Shown: positions 46,339 to 56,255, counted from the stretch's first letter. The stretch is DNA of 64,000 bases from Bacteroidales bacterium UBA4363 (GCA_002393965.1 DGSL01000019.1:12019-76018); one strand, 5' to 3'. The notes: generated by a model not told the origin, from the letters alone. Numbers and translations: made by a program.

Positions 46339-47289
46339 TCAGAAAACCTGATGAGACAGATTCCAAATCAGCCATCCTACGTAAGCCACGTACAGGATTA
46401 CCAAGAGAAACCCTTCCGTTCGTGATACGATGTATTTGGTACGGGAAAACAGCCACAGCACTATCATGCTGAGAATCATCACACCCAGATCGACTGGAGT
46501 CAGTCCCGTAATCCGGAGAGGAGAAAGCACCCCTGTGAGTCCCAGCACAAAAAGAATATTGAACACATTGCTTCCGAGCACATTGCCAATAGCTATTCCG
46601 CTTTGGCCTTTATAAGCAGCGACGACACTGGTAGCCAATTCCGGCAGCGATGTTCCCGCCGCGACAATCGTCAGACCTATTACGGCATCTGAAACACCGA
46701 GTCCCTTTGCCAGTGCAGTTGCGCCGTCAACAAAAAGGTTACTTCCTACCACCAGACAGACCAGACCAATCACGATATAGAAGACAGATGCGCCAATCAT
46801 CCCCTTCCCACTCTGAACATTTTGTTCCTCCTCCATTCCTTTCTTTGCCTGCTGCAAGGTGTAATACATGAAAAAGACCAGCCCTGCGAGCAGAACGACA
46901 CCCTTCATACGCGTAATATCACCACCGAAAAGCCAGAAAAAGAAGAAAAGAACCGAGGCTATGACAGCAAAAGGAACGTCCTTATTGACGGTGGATTTCA
47001 AAATGGTAATCGGAGAAATGAACGCCGCCAAACCCACAATCATCATCGTATTGAAGATATTGGATCCTACGACATTTCCTGCCGTTATATCCGGATTATC
47101 CTTCAATGCGGCAACGACACTGATAAAGAGTTCGGGCATTGACGTAGCGACGGAAACGATGGTCAGGCCGATTATGATTTCGGGAATAGCCATCCGCTTG
47201 GCGATTGCCACAGCTCCGTCCGTCAGACGGTCTGCCCCCCAAAGCACGAGAACGGCTCCGACAAAAAGAAGAAAAATCTGTAATGCCAT
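46339..47289 (-). CDS. Calcium/sodium antiporter (CaCA family, YrbG-like)
   Basis: The 316-residue membrane protein has two homologous halves of five helices each. The alpha repeats read NVVGSNIFNTMMIVGLAAF and NVLGSNVFNILFVLGLTGV, with ATSMPELFISVVAALK and AGTSLPELATSVVAAYKG as the paired ion-binding helices. A charged cytoplasmic loop (QQAKKGMEEEQNVQSGKG) separates the halves. It exchanges Na+ or H+ for Ca2+. It is convergent with rlmI, with 18 bp between the stops and no visible terminator. Confidence 0.95.
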   Translation of the reverse strand: MALQIFLLFVGAVLVLWGADRLTDGAVAIAKRMAIPEIIIGLTIVSVATSMPELFISVVAALKDNPDITAGNVVGSNIFNTMMIVGLAAFISPITILKSTVNKDVPFAVIASVLFFFFWLFGGDITRMKGVVLLAGLVFFMYYTLQQAKKGMEEEQNVQSGKGMIGASVFYIVIGLVCLVVGSNLFVDGATALAKGLGVSDAVIGLTIVAAGTSLPELATSVVAAYKGQSGIAIGNVLGSNVFNILFVLGLTGVLSPLRITGLTPVDLGVMILSMIVLWLFSRTKYIVSRTEGFLLVILYVAYVGWLIWNLSHQVF

Positions 47290-47328
47290 GTTGAATTAAC
47301 GGTAAAACTGTTTCGACGAGACAGCGTG

Positions 47329-47336
47329 CAAAGATA
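47329..47336 (-). promoter_or_regulatory. Bacteroidota -7 box for the antiporter
   Basis: TATCTTTG on the minus strand lies 39 bp upstream of the start at 47289. Confidence 0.65.
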
Positions 47337-47355
47337 TTGTTTTTTATGACATCAA

Positions 47356-47388
47356 AAAATCCGCTGCAATAGATATTGCAGCGGATTT
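47356..47388 (-). terminator. Terminator of the hsp20 gene
   Basis: On the minus strand AAATCCGCTGCAA and TTGCAGCGGATTT form a 13-bp stem with a 6-base loop, ending in a T run. It lies 22 bp after the hsp20 stop. Confidence 0.88.
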
Positions 47389-47410
47389 AACTTATAGATA
47401 AAACATCTAT

Positions 47411-47839
47411 TTACTGAATTTCGATCTGTCGGAGAGTCTTTGCTTTCTGCTCTTCGGTCTTCTTTGGCAACGCAACCGTCAAGACTCCATTCTCGACCTT
47501 TGCCGAGATGTTCTCGCGGTCCACTTCATCCGGCAGGATAAACGCCTGAGAGAACTTAGAAGCAGAAAACTCTCTTCTCAAATAGCGACCCTGCGCATCC
47601 TTCTCCTCATCGTTCGTTTTCTTCTCCACAGAGATAACCAACGTATTATCCTCGCCGATATGAACGTGGAAATCTTCTTTCACCATTCCTGGTGCTGCAA
47701 TTTCCATACGGAACTGTTTCTCATCCTCATACACATTGACAGCCGGAGTCTGAGATGTCCATTTCTCAACGACATCATTGTCGAAGAATTCGTTAAAGAT
47801 GGAAGGAATCCAATTCTGGTTTTTTCTTGTTGGTAACAT
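47411..47839 (-). CDS. hsp20: Hsp20/alpha-crystallin small heat-shock protein
   Basis: The 142-residue protein binds unfolding proteins in the cytoplasm without ATP. Its alpha-crystallin domain spans about residues 35-130 (PAVNVYEDEKQFRMEIAAPG, FSQAFILPDEVDRENI, KVENGVLTVALPKKTEEQ). An AAAGGAGGT ribosome-binding site at 47848-47856, 8 bp from the ATG, is unusually perfect for this phylum. The gene ends at a strong terminator. A sigma-54-like promoter lies about 100 bp upstream. Confidence 0.95.
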   Translation of the reverse strand: MLPTRKNQNWIPSIFNEFFDNDVVEKWTSQTPAVNVYEDEKQFRMEIAAPGMVKEDFHVHIGEDNTLVISVEKKTNDEEKDAQGRYLRREFSASKFSQAFILPDEVDRENISAKVENGVLTVALPKKTEEQKAKTLRQIEIQ

Positions 47840-47940
47840 AAGTCAATACCTCCTTTAAATTTAATTTAGTTTATTTTACTTACCTAACGAACCTATACCG
47901 TACCGCAACTGCTTTACAGTAAAGGTTCACCCATCTATAG

Positions 47941-47955
47941 TCAATTTGCGTGCCA
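47941..47955 (-). promoter_or_regulatory. Candidate sigma-54 (-24/-12) promoter of hsp20
   Basis: On the minus strand TGGCACG (47955-47949) is followed after 4 bp by TTGA, close to the sigma-54 consensus TGGCACG-N4-TTGC. No TAnnTTTG box is seen in front of hsp20. Three TGTCA motifs lie further upstream (48012-48056), where an activator could bind. Confidence 0.6.
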
Positions 47956-48011
47956 CCGACTAGAAAGGATTATTTTTCCCATCTCTTCATGACAGAAGTT
48001 AGTTAAATATG

Positions 48012-48056
48012 CCATTTTGACACATTATAATCATCACATACTGACAATATGACACA
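48012..48056 (-). promoter_or_regulatory. TGTCA repeats upstream of hsp20, possible activator site
   Basis: On the minus strand TGTCATATTGTCAG and a further TGTCAAAATGGCA occur within about 45 bp, 60-100 bp upstream of the -24 element. This spacing suits an enhancer-binding protein. The binding factor is unknown. Confidence 0.4.
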
Positions 48057-48119
48057 ACTTCAAATAAAGAAAGGGTGATTTAGGAGACGAAGCGTCAATG
48101 GAGTATAGTAAAAAAAGCG

Positions 48120-48127
48120 TATATTTG
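48120..48127 (+). promoter_or_regulatory. Bacteroidota -7 box for purL
   Basis: TATATTTG lies 84 bp before the ATG at 48212. The leader shows no recognisable purine riboswitch. Confidence 0.6.
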
Positions 48128-48211
48128 CTTCGCATTTAGATTAGGACGGACTCCTCTACAAAAAGAAAATCCGTTCTGTCCTTGATACTTTTCAATAACA
48201 CGTTTCTTTCT

Positions 48212-51200
48212 ATGATTCTTTTTTTTCGCTCAAACGAAAACAACGTGCTGGCGGTAGAGGCCACCAGTGAGTTCAACGCAAGTGCTGACATCAAGAAACT
48301 GCAATGGCTCTTTGGAGAAGCCGAAGCAATTGGCGACCAAACAATCTCCGGATGGTTTCTCGGACCTCGTCGCGAAATGATCACACCATGGAGCACCAAT
48401 GCCGTAGAGATAACCCAGAACATGGGCATCAGCGGCATCATGCGCATTGAAGAATACGTCCCAGTATCCGGCAAAGAAGCAGAACACGACCCTATGCTTC
48501 AGCGCATCTATAATGGGCTTAATCAAAACATATTCACAAGCGAAGCGAAACCGGAACCGATCCTCTATATTGAAGATCTGGAAGCCTACAACAAACAGGA
48601 AGGATTAGCACTGAGTGATCAGGAAATAGCCTATCTAAAAGAAGTAGAAGGGAAATTAGGTCGTCGTCTCACCGACTCCGAAGTTTTTGGATTCTCACAG
48701 GTCAACTCCGAACATTGTCGTCATAAGATATTCAACGGTCTCTACATCATTGATGGAGAAGAAAAAGAATCGTCACTCTTTAAGCTCATCAAAAAAACAT
48801 CTGAGGAGAATCCTAATCGTATCATCTCCGCATATAAAGACAACGTAGCCTTCAATGAAGGTCCACAGATAGAACAGTTTGCACCGGCATCTGCAGAAGG
48901 ACCTGACTACTTTGAGATAAAGAAAATTGACAGTGTCATCTCCCTCAAAGCAGAGACACATAACTTCCCGACCACTGTCGAGCCGTTCAATGGAGCGGCG
49001 ACCGGATCCGGAGGCGAAATACGTGACCGTTTAGGAGGAGGCAAAGCCTCCTTGCCGATTGCCGGAACAGCTGTTTACATGACCTCCTATCCCAGGGAAC
49101 AAGGAGGCCGTTCGTGGGAAAAATACACCAAAGAGCGTCCATGGCTCTATCAGACACCGGAACAGATTCTCATCAAGGCCTCCAACGGAGCCAGTGATTT
49201 CGGAAACAAATTCGGTCAGCCACTCATCTGCGGTTCCCTTCTTACTTTCGAACACGACGAAAACGGAAAACACTACGGATACGACAAGGTAATCATGTTG
49301 GCGGGAGGAGTAGGATTTGCAAAGAAGAGCGATGCGATTAAAGGGACTCCGGAGAAGGGTGAGAAAATCGTCATCATCGGAGGAGACAACTATCGAATCG
49401 GTATGGGTGGAGGAGCGGTATCCTCCGTTGACACCGGCAAGTATAGCAATGCTATTGAACTGAATGCCGTACAGCGTGCCAACCCTGAGATGCAGAAGCG
49501 TGCCGCCAACGTCATCCGTGCCATGGCGGAATCCGATGACAATCCTATTATCTCCATCCACGACCACGGAGCTGGTGGTCATCTCAACTGTCTGAGTGAG
49601 CTTGTTGAGTCAACCGGAGGCAAGATTGACGTAGATCGTCTGCCAGTTGGAGATCCGACCCTATCCGACAAGGAAATCATCGGCAACGAAAGTCAGGAAC
49701 GCATGGGATTCGTCGTGGACGAAAAGAATATCGAACGTATCCATAAAATAGCGGAGCGTGAGCGTTCTCCGATGTATATTGTAGGCGAGACAACCGGAGA
49801 CATGAAATTTGTCTTTGAGCGGGAGAACGGCAATACGCCTATCAACATGCCGTTGGACTACATGTTTGGCAAGCCACCTCGCACGGTCATCAGAGACAAC
49901 AGCGTAGAGGAACATTTTGAGAATGCTCAGACAGACGAATCCAAGATCAAAGAATACGTTGAAGAGGTATTACAACTGGAATCAGTAGCCTGCAAGGATT
50001 GGCTGACCAACAAAGTGGACCGAAGCGTCACCGGAAAAGTTGCCCGTCAACAGACGCAGGGGCGCATCCAGCTTCCTCTCAGTGACTGTGGTATTGTCGC
50101 TCTCGACTACAGAGGGCGTGCCGGCATTGCCACCTCCATCGGTCATGCGCCTATAGCAGCATTGGCAGACCCTGCAGCCGGCAGTATCCTCAGCATTGCG
50201 GAGGCGTTGACCAACATCATGTTAGCACCTATTAACGGAGATCTTCAAGGAATCTCGCTGAGTGCCAATTGGATGTGGCCGTGCAAAAACGAAGGAGAAG
50301 ATGCACGTCTCTACAAAGCCGTCCAAGCATGCTCTGACTTCGCCATAGAACTTGGCATCAATATCCCGACCGGCAAGGACTCCCTGTCCATGACACAGCA
50401 GTACGGCAAAGACAAAGTCTATGCGCCTGGCACATTGATTATCTCGGCTGAGGGAGAAGTGACCGACGTAAAGAAGGCCGTCAGTCCGGTTCTTGTCAAC
50501 GACCCAGACAGCGTGCTATTCCACATTGACCTTTCCTTTGATGCACTGAAGCTTGGAGGTTCTGCCCTCTCCCAGATACTCGGAAAAGTAGGAGATGACG
50601 TACCGAGCGTACGTGAACCTGAATATTTCAAAGACACCTTTGACACTATCCAGTCGCTCGTAAAAGAGGGGTTGATCCTAAGCGGTCACGACATCTCCGC
50701 AGGCGGACTTGTCACAACCTTGCTTGAAATGACCTTCGGCAACACCAAGGGAGGATTGGACATCAACTTAGGAGAACTTCAGGAAGAGAGCCTCACCAAA
50801 CTTCTCTTTGCTGAAAATCCAGGTGTAGTCCTTCAAATCAGCGGAGAAAACGCACACAGCGTTGCGAAGCGTCTTACGAAGGAAGGCGTGGCATTCGCCA
50901 TCATTGGCAAGCCACAGTCAGACCGTCTTCTCACCATCCGGAAAGGTGGGAAGAAGATATCCCTTGATATTGACCTGTTACGAGACTTCTGGTTCAAGAC
51001 CTCCTACCTCCTTGACCGCAAACAGAGCGGAAAGGAATGTGCCAAGTTACGTTTTGAGAACTACAAGAAACAGCCGTTGCTATTCCACTTCAACGAGACC
51101 TTCACCGGCAAGCAACAGCAGTACGGAATCACGCCAGAGCGTAATGGACACAGTGGCATCCGTGCAGCCATCATACGAGAAAAGGGGACCAACGGAGAGC

Positions 51201-51907
51201 GAGAGATGGCTTATGCGATGTATCTCGCCGGATTTGATGTCAAGGATGTCCACATGACTGACCTTGCGAGCGGACGCGAGACTTTGGAAGATATCAACCT
51301 AATCGTCTTCTGTGGAGGATTCTCCAACTCGGACGTATTGGGTTCAGCCAAAGGATGGGCAGGAGCATTCCTTTACAATGACACGGCACATGAAGCTCTC
51401 CGTCGTTTCTATGACCGAGAGGACACCCTTTCGCTCGGTATCTGTAATGGATGTCAGCTTATGGTAGAGTTGAACCTGCTCAATCCTGAGCATCCGAAGC
51501 GCACACGCATGCTTCACAACGTATCGCACAAATTCGAGTCCTCCTTTGTCGGTCTGACCATTCCAGACAACCAATCCGTAATGTTCGGATCGCTCAGTGG
51601 CAGTCAGCTGGGTGTATGGGTAGCACACGGAGAAGGACGATTCTCATTGCCGATGGAGGAAAGTGCGTACAACATCATTGCCAAATACACGTACAAGGAA
51701 TATCCTGCGAACCCGAATGGTTCCGACTATAACGTAGCGGGAATCTGTTCTGCTGACGGACGACATCTTGCGATGATGCCTCATCTTGAACGAGCCATCT
51801 TCCCTTGGCAGTGGGCCAACTATCCTGAAAATCGCAGACAGGACGAAGTAACCCCTTGGATTGAGGCATTTGTCAATGCCCGCAAGTGGATTGAAGAGAG
51901 AAAATAG
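48212..51907 (+). CDS. purL: Phosphoribosylformylglycinamidine synthase, large single-chain form
   Basis: The protein (1231 residues from MILFFRSNENNVLAVEA) performs step four of purine synthesis, making FGAM from FGAR, glutamine and ATP. It has an N-terminal PurS-like part, a linker, two AIR-synthase-type halves (HNFPTTVEPFNGAATGSGGE, GDNYRIGMGGGAVSS, GHDISAGGLVTTLLEM) and a glutaminase domain with FCGGFSNSDVLGSAKGWAGA, LGICNGCQLM (nucleophile Cys) and VAHGEGRFSLP. Length fits the one-chain form. An upstream in-frame ATG at 48182 is less likely. Confidence 0.97.
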   Translation: MILFFRSNENNVLAVEATSEFNASADIKKLQWLFGEAEAIGDQTISGWFLGPRREMITPWSTNAVEITQNMGISGIMRIEEYVPVSGKEAEHDPMLQRIYNGLNQNIFTSEAKPEPILYIEDLEAYNKQEGLALSDQEIAYLKEVEGKLGRRLTDSEVFGFSQVNSEHCRHKIFNGLYIIDGEEKESSLFKLIKKTSEENPNRIISAYKDNVAFNEGPQIEQFAPASAEGPDYFEIKKIDSVISLKAETHNFPTTVEPFNGAATGSGGEIRDRLGGGKASLPIAGTAVYMTSYPREQGGRSWEKYTKERPWLYQTPEQILIKASNGASDFGNKFGQPLICGSLLTFEHDENGKHYGYDKVIMLAGGVGFAKKSDAIKGTPEKGEKIVIIGGDNYRIGMGGGAVSSVDTGKYSNAIELNAVQRANPEMQKRAANVIRAMAESDDNPIISIHDHGAGGHLNCLSELVESTGGKIDVDRLPVGDPTLSDKEIIGNESQERMGFVVDEKNIERIHKIAERERSPMYIVGETTGDMKFVFERENGNTPINMPLDYMFGKPPRTVIRDNSVEEHFENAQTDESKIKEYVEEVLQLESVACKDWLTNKVDRSVTGKVARQQTQGRIQLPLSDCGIVALDYRGRAGIATSIGHAPIAALADPAAGSILSIAEALTNIMLAPINGDLQGISLSANWMWPCKNEGEDARLYKAVQACSDFAIELGINIPTGKDSLSMTQQYGKDKVYAPGTLIISAEGEVTDVKKAVSPVLVNDPDSVLFHIDLSFDALKLGGSALSQILGKVGDDVPSVREPEYFKDTFDTIQSLVKEGLILSGHDISAGGLVTTLLEMTFGNTKGGLDINLGELQEESLTKLLFAENPGVVLQISGENAHSVAKRLTKEGVAFAIIGKPQSDRLLTIRKGGKKISLDIDLLRDFWFKTSYLLDRKQSGKECAKLRFENYKKQPLLFHFNETFTGKQQQYGITPERNGHSGIRAAIIREKGTNGEREMAYAMYLAGFDVKDVHMTDLASGRETLEDINLIVFCGGFSNSDVLGSAKGWAGAFLYNDTAHEALRRFYDREDTLSLGICNGCQLMVELNLLNPEHPKRTRMLHNVSHKFESSFVGLTIPDNQSVMFGSLSGSQLGVWVAHGEGRFSLPMEESAYNIIAKYTYKEYPANPNGSDYNVAGICSADGRHLAMMPHLERAIFPWQWANYPENRRQDEVTPWIEAFVNARKWIEERK

Positions 51908-51925
51908 TATATGACAGTCAGAAGG

Positions 51926-51957
51926 GGGAGCCATGCGTGACATGGCTTCCTTTTTTG
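51926..51957 (+). terminator. Terminator after purL
   Basis: GGGAGCCATG and CATGGCTTCC pair (one G-U) around CGTGA, followed by TTTTTTGTTTT. It separates purL from prfA. Confidence 0.82.
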
Positions 51958-51986
51958 TTTTACACATCACCAAAAACACCACAGCC

Positions 51987-53096
51987 ATGGCAGAAAACGC
52001 CCTGCTTGAAAAACTGGAAGGACTGGAATTCAAGTTTCAGGAGATTTCCACCCTTATCACGGATCCCTCCGTCATTGCAGACCAGAAACGCTACGTCAAG
52101 CTCAATCGTGAGTACCGAGATCTGGAGCGTGTCCTTGACGCACTGAAAAAATACAAGAACCTGCTCAGCGGTATTGAAGAGGCCAAAAACGTCATTGCCA
52201 CGGAAAGTGACAATGAACTCAAGGAGCTTGCCCGAATGGAACTCAGCGATCTAGAGCCAAAGGTAGCCCCTATGGAAGACGAGATAAAGCTTCTGCTCAT
52301 CCCGTCGGACCCAGAGGATGCCAAGAACTGCGTCGTTGAAATTCGCGGAGGGACTGGAGGTGACGAGGCAGCTCTCTTTGCCGGAGACCTGTATCGCATG
52401 TACACCAAATATTGTGAGACAAAGGGATGGAAAACGTCCGTCAGCAGTTTCACGGAAGGAACGGCGGGCGGTTACAAGGAAATCATCTTCAACGTCACAG
52501 GAGAGAATGTGTACGGAACTTTGAAATACGAATCCGGTGTTCATCGGGTTCAGCGTGTTCCTGTCACCGAGACCCAAGGACGTGTCCACACGTCCGCAGC
52601 CACGGTAGCGGTGCTTCCGGAAGCAGACGAATTTGACGTCGTCATCAACGAAGGAGAAATCAAGTGGGAAACCTTCCGAAGCAGCGGAGCCGGCGGTCAG
52701 AACGTCAACAAAGTGGAATCGGGAGTTCGGTTGAGGTACATGTGGAAAAATCCCATCACCAATGAGGAGCAGGAGATTCTCATCGAATGTACCGAGACAC
52801 GTGACCAGCCCAAGAACAAAGAGCGAGCGCTCTCACGTCTTCGCACATTCATCTATGACAAGGAGCATCAGAAATACATTGATGACATTGCTTCCCGTCG
52901 CAAGACCATGGTTTCCACGGGAGACCGATCTGCCAAGATCCGCACCTACAACTTCCCGCAGGGGCGTATCACCGATCACCGAATCAACTACACCATCTAC
53001 AACCTCAATGCCTTTCTCAACGGTGATATTCAGGACTGCATTGATCAGCTCATCATCGCCGAGAATGCAGAACGAATGAAAGAAAACGAACTCTAA
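51987..53096 (+). CDS. prfA: Peptide chain release factor 1
   Basis: The 369-residue factor releases finished peptides at UAA and UAG. SSGAGGQNVNKVESGVRL has the GGQ loop that enters the peptidyl-transferase centre, and the PVTETQGRVHTSAATVAVLP block precedes it. The codon-recognition domain lies in the middle. The start MAENALLEKLEGLEFKFQEI at 51987 fits family length; an upstream ATG at 51933 overlaps the purL terminator. Confidence 0.96.
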   Translation: MAENALLEKLEGLEFKFQEISTLITDPSVIADQKRYVKLNREYRDLERVLDALKKYKNLLSGIEEAKNVIATESDNELKELARMELSDLEPKVAPMEDEIKLLLIPSDPEDAKNCVVEIRGGTGGDEAALFAGDLYRMYTKYCETKGWKTSVSSFTEGTAGGYKEIIFNVTGENVYGTLKYESGVHRVQRVPVTETQGRVHTSAATVAVLPEADEFDVVINEGEIKWETFRSSGAGGQNVNKVESGVRLRYMWKNPITNEEQEILIECTETRDQPKNKERALSRLRTFIYDKEHQKYIDDIASRRKTMVSTGDRSAKIRTYNFPQGRITDHRINYTIYNLNAFLNGDIQDCIDQLIIAENAERMKENEL

Positions 53097-53109
53097 ATAA
53101 AACACGCAC

Positions 53110-53946
53110 ATGACACGCAACGAACTATTTGAAAACATACGTAAGCAGCAGAGTTTCCTCTGTGTCGGACTTGACACTGACCTTCGTAAAATACCGGAGT
53201 GTCTGCGTGACGACGCCAATGCCATGTTCACGTTCAACCGAAACATCATTGATGCCACCGCGCCCTACTGTGTTGCCTACAAGCCGAACCTTGCCTTCTA
53301 TGAATCGGCGGGTTTGCAAGGTTGGCAGGCCTTAGAGTTCACGGTTTCCTACATCCGTGAACACTACCCTGATCATTTTCTGATTGCCGATGCCAAACGC
53401 GGAGACATAGGAAACACCTCCAAGATGTATGCCCGCACGTTCTTTGAGGAGATGTGCTTTGACACTGTGACTGTTGCGCCTTATATGGGAGCTGACAGTG
53501 TCACACCGTTTCTGGAATACGAGGGTAAATTCGTAACATTGCTTGCGCTAACTTCCAACAAAGGAGCCTTTGACTTCCAGTTCATGGAAGACAAGGTTAC
53601 GGGCATGCGTCTCTTTGAGAAAGTTTTGGAGACCTCCCAAGCATGGGGAGCGACTCCGGACAACATGATGTATGTCGTAGGAGCCACGAAAGCCGAGATG
53701 CTGGCGGACATCCGTCGAATTGTGCCGGACAATTTTCTCCTTGTACCCGGAGTTGGAGCGCAGGGAGGCAGTCTAGATGAAGTCTGTCGTTACGGCATGA
53801 ATGATCATTGCGGTCTTTTGGTCAACTCCTCTCGCGGCATCATCTATGCAGACTCCTCCGAACACTATGCGGAGAGTGCGGCCCAGGCTGCCGAGGAACT
53901 TCAGAAACAGATGGCAGAGCATCTCAGAGCATTCCGATTGATCTGA
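53110..53946 (+). CDS. pyrF: Orotidine 5'-phosphate decarboxylase, long form
   Basis: The 278-residue enzyme converts OMP to UMP, the last step of pyrimidine synthesis. [17 protein letters not shown] opens the barrel, [18 protein letters not shown] carries the catalytic Asp-Lys-Asp network, and [18 protein letters not shown] the phosphate-binding end. This is the longer type 2 PyrF. It follows prfA by 13 bp and ends before a strong terminator. Confidence 0.96.
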   Translation: MTRNELFENIRKQQSFLCVGLDTDLRKIPECLRDDANAMFTFNRNIIDATAPYCVAYKPNLAFYESAGLQGWQALEFTVSYIREHYPDHFLIADAKRGDIGNTSKMYARTFFEEMCFDTVTVAPYMGADSVTPFLEYEGKFVTLLALTSNKGAFDFQFMEDKVTGMRLFEKVLETSQAWGATPDNMMYVVGATKAEMLADIRRIVPDNFLLVPGVGAQGGSLDEVCRYGMNDHCGLLVNSSRGIIYADSSEHYAESAAQAAEELQKQMAEHLRAFRLI

Positions 53947-53965
53947 AATTCCAATGGAGAAGTGC

Positions 53966-54005
53966 AAAAAGAGAGACAAAGCCCATATGGCTTTGTCTCT
54001 CTTTT
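53966..54005. terminator. Bidirectional terminator after pyrF
   Basis: AAAAGAGAGACAAAGCC and GGCTTTGTCTCTCTTTT form a 17-bp stem around CATAT, between convergent pyrF and the DUF4270 gene. Confidence 0.92.
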
Positions 54006-54044
54006 AATTTTTTTGGGGTGGGTTAATCCGGAATGAAGATTGAT

Positions 54045-55382
54045 TCAGAATCCGGTTACAACAACGCTAACACGCAACGGATCTTCCTCATCCAATTCTG
54101 TCTTGACCAGAACAGCATGAATCTCGGAAGCACTCACCAGTCCGACCACATTACCTGCTGAGTTAAGCGTAGCCGTCACAGGTACGACATAGAACTCGCA
54201 ATCATCCGTGGTCACCGTTTCTCGCTTGTAGAGGTCAGCCAGATAGAACTTGAGAGTGAAGAGGTAAGCGGTATCCGATGAGGAATAGGTACCAAGAATC
54301 TCATTAACATTGTCTGGCAGGCGTGATGAGGACATATACTCATCGTACTTATCTTTTCTAATCAGTAACAAATAGTCCGGTCGGGAAACCATACTCAGTT
54401 GTTTTGCCACTGGCAGTCGCATCAAAGCGCTGCTGACTGCCAGTTTCCGTCCTCCTTCGACTAATGCCGTCGTCCCGTTTCCTGTGATGCCGAACTGCTC
54501 CTTAATCTTTTGTGACGGAATGGTGACGGACATCGACCGTCCGCCGGGTGAGAGGATCAGCATTTCCTTCCCGTCCTTGCTGGAAAACTCGGGAGTCTGC
54601 TTGATGGCATTTACTTGGCGCACGTTCTTATTAGCAAAGAATGCGGTAGAATATGAGATCTTCGAACCGAGCGTATTCTCATACTGGTATTGATAGTAGA
54701 GCACCATGGAAGAAACCGAGAGCAAGGCATTCGAAGCGCCTTCGGTCTTCAAGCAGAGTCCCGGGAAGAACTGAACAAACGCATCCGTTGAAGCGAAAGT
54801 AGAGGAGGCGTTCTGGATTTGGGAAGTAAACTCATCGGTAAAACTCTGCGGCATTGGGATATCAATATACGACATAGACGCATTGAGTTCCACGAGCGTA
54901 TCCTTCAGAGAGGAAGCGTCGGAATAAGATGCCGGATCGATATTGTTGTAATAGACCCCGCGATAGGCAAGCACCTGTGTCATACGATGAATGGAGAGTT
55001 CGACCTGCGGATGTTCCGAATCCGAGGTCAGATAACTGCCGAAATAGATACGCAGCATCGTATTGACAGAATCGATTGCAAGGCTACCGTTCTCGCTCGG
55101 CAGGGATATCTCGCCGCTTGCATCAAACTGCGCCAAAATAGAGCCATTGATTGTTCCGATGGTGTCTGCCGTATAGATTCCGAGCATCAAGGTATCCGTC
55201 GAAACCTTTGCAGGAATATTATCCAACGTAATAGAACTGCTTGTCAGCCGGAACGTATCCAGTTGCAAGTTAATTGCATCGCGTTGTGGTTGGAGGGTAT
55301 TGTTGAAATCATCATCATCTGTGCAACCGCTCATAGGTAGAAGAAGCAAAGCGGCACACAGCAGACAAAAAAAACTCTTCAT
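54045..55382 (-). CDS. DUF4270 family lipoprotein
   Basis: The 445-residue protein has a lipoprotein signal (LLCAALLLLPMSGC, Cys about residue 20, then TDDDD). The acidic residues after the lipidated Cys may act as an export signal to the cell surface, as described for some Bacteroidota lipoproteins. The body resembles DUF4270 (TFRLTSSSITLDNIPAKVST, RMTQVLAYRGVYYNNI, FLANKN-like middle and FTLKFYLADLYKRE). The function of the family is not known. It follows the glycogen synthase by 21 bp, an arrangement common in Bacteroidales. Confidence 0.85.
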   Translation of the reverse strand: MKSFFCLLCAALLLLPMSGCTDDDDFNNTLQPQRDAINLQLDTFRLTSSSITLDNIPAKVSTDTLMLGIYTADTIGTINGSILAQFDASGEISLPSENGSLAIDSVNTMLRIYFGSYLTSDSEHPQVELSIHRMTQVLAYRGVYYNNIDPASYSDASSLKDTLVELNASMSYIDIPMPQSFTDEFTSQIQNASSTFASTDAFVQFFPGLCLKTEGASNALLSVSSMVLYYQYQYENTLGSKISYSTAFFANKNVRQVNAIKQTPEFSSKDGKEMLILSPGGRSMSVTIPSQKIKEQFGITGNGTTALVEGGRKLAVSSALMRLPVAKQLSMVSRPDYLLLIRKDKYDEYMSSSRLPDNVNEILGTYSSSDTAYLFTLKFYLADLYKRETVTTDDCEFYVVPVTATLNSAGNVVGLVSASEIHAVLVKTELDEEDPLRVSVVVTGF

Positions 55383-55403
55383 CGTTTAGATTGATAGACT
55401 AAA

Positions 55404-56225
55404 TTATTCAAACAGACTGTCGTAGAACTCCATGTATCGGTCCGCATAATCCTCTGTTCCGATTGGCAGATCCAGTTCGGCAACGCCTTTTGCCTTGGCG
55501 TATTCTTTCAATTCAGATTGTACATTGTGTCCGGCATAGATCACGCCGTCGCAGTTCTCTAAAGTCAGTTTCATCAGTTTGATGTAATCAATATTACCAT
55601 CGGCGATTATTTCCGTATCTTCTGTTTTCAAGCCATCGAGTTGCAACAAAGACACGAAGGCATCAGGGAAAGTCGAGTGGAAATATTCGTCGTAGAGAGA
55701 GAGGACAATCTTGACATTCTTGAAATACGGGTCATCGACATAGTAAGCCTTCTTCAGATATAGAGCCACCAAGGCGCCCATCCATCCGTGTAGGTGAACG
55801 ACGTTCGGAGTCCAGCGCAGTTTTTTTACGGTCTCTATCACGCCACGCGAGAAGAAGATGACGCGTTCGTCGTTATCCTCGAACTCATTCCCGTCATTAT
55901 CGGCAAAGATGCTTTTTCGTTGAAAATAGTCCTCATTATCGATAAAATAGACCTGCATTCTGGCAGCCTGGATAGAAGCCACTTTTATGATAAGTGGATG
56001 ATCCGTATCGTCAATGATAAGGTTCATTCCGGAGAGTCGGATTACCTCGTGTAACTGGTTTCTCCGTTCGTTGACACATCCATAACGAGGCATAAACGCT
56101 CGCATTTCGCGACCCGCTTCCTGAACCTTCTGTGGCAGCTCACGGCTGATTTGGGACATCGGAGATTCAGGCAGATACGGCATGACTTCCTGCGAAACAA
56201 ACAAAACTTTTGATGCCTCTTTCAT
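55404..56225 (-). CDS. Glycogen/starch synthase, GT5 catalytic N-terminal domain only
   Basis: The 273-residue protein corresponds to the N-terminal half of GT5 glycogen synthase: VLFVSQEVMPYLPESPMSQI, RAFMPRYGCVNERRNQLHEV, NVVHLHGWMGALVALYLKK and CDGVIYAGHNVQ. The C-terminal GT-B donor domain of a full GlgA (about 480 residues) is absent. Short versions like this are usual in Bacteroidales. Whether it works alone or with a partner is unknown. It diverges from panC and shares an operon with DUF4270. Confidence 0.85.
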   Translation of the reverse strand: MKEASKVLFVSQEVMPYLPESPMSQISRELPQKVQEAGREMRAFMPRYGCVNERRNQLHEVIRLSGMNLIIDDTDHPLIIKVASIQAARMQVYFIDNEDYFQRKSIFADNDGNEFEDNDERVIFFSRGVIETVKKLRWTPNVVHLHGWMGALVALYLKKAYYVDDPYFKNVKIVLSLYDEYFHSTFPDAFVSLLQLDGLKTEDTEIIADGNIDYIKLMKLTLENCDGVIYAGHNVQSELKEYAKAKGVAELDLPIGTEDYADRYMEFYDSLFE

Positions 56226-56247
56226 ACTGAACTTCTTTGGGTTTATG

Positions 56248-56255
56248 CAAAGATA
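56248..56255 (-). promoter_or_regulatory. Bacteroidota -7 box for the glycogen synthase unit
   Basis: TATCTTTG on the minus strand lies 22 bp upstream of the start at 56225. Confidence 0.65.

Noticed and set aside
48128..48211. Possible purine riboswitch in the purL leader
   Set aside because: The 80-nt leader lacks the three-way junction and conserved loops; only ordinary AT-rich sequence is seen.
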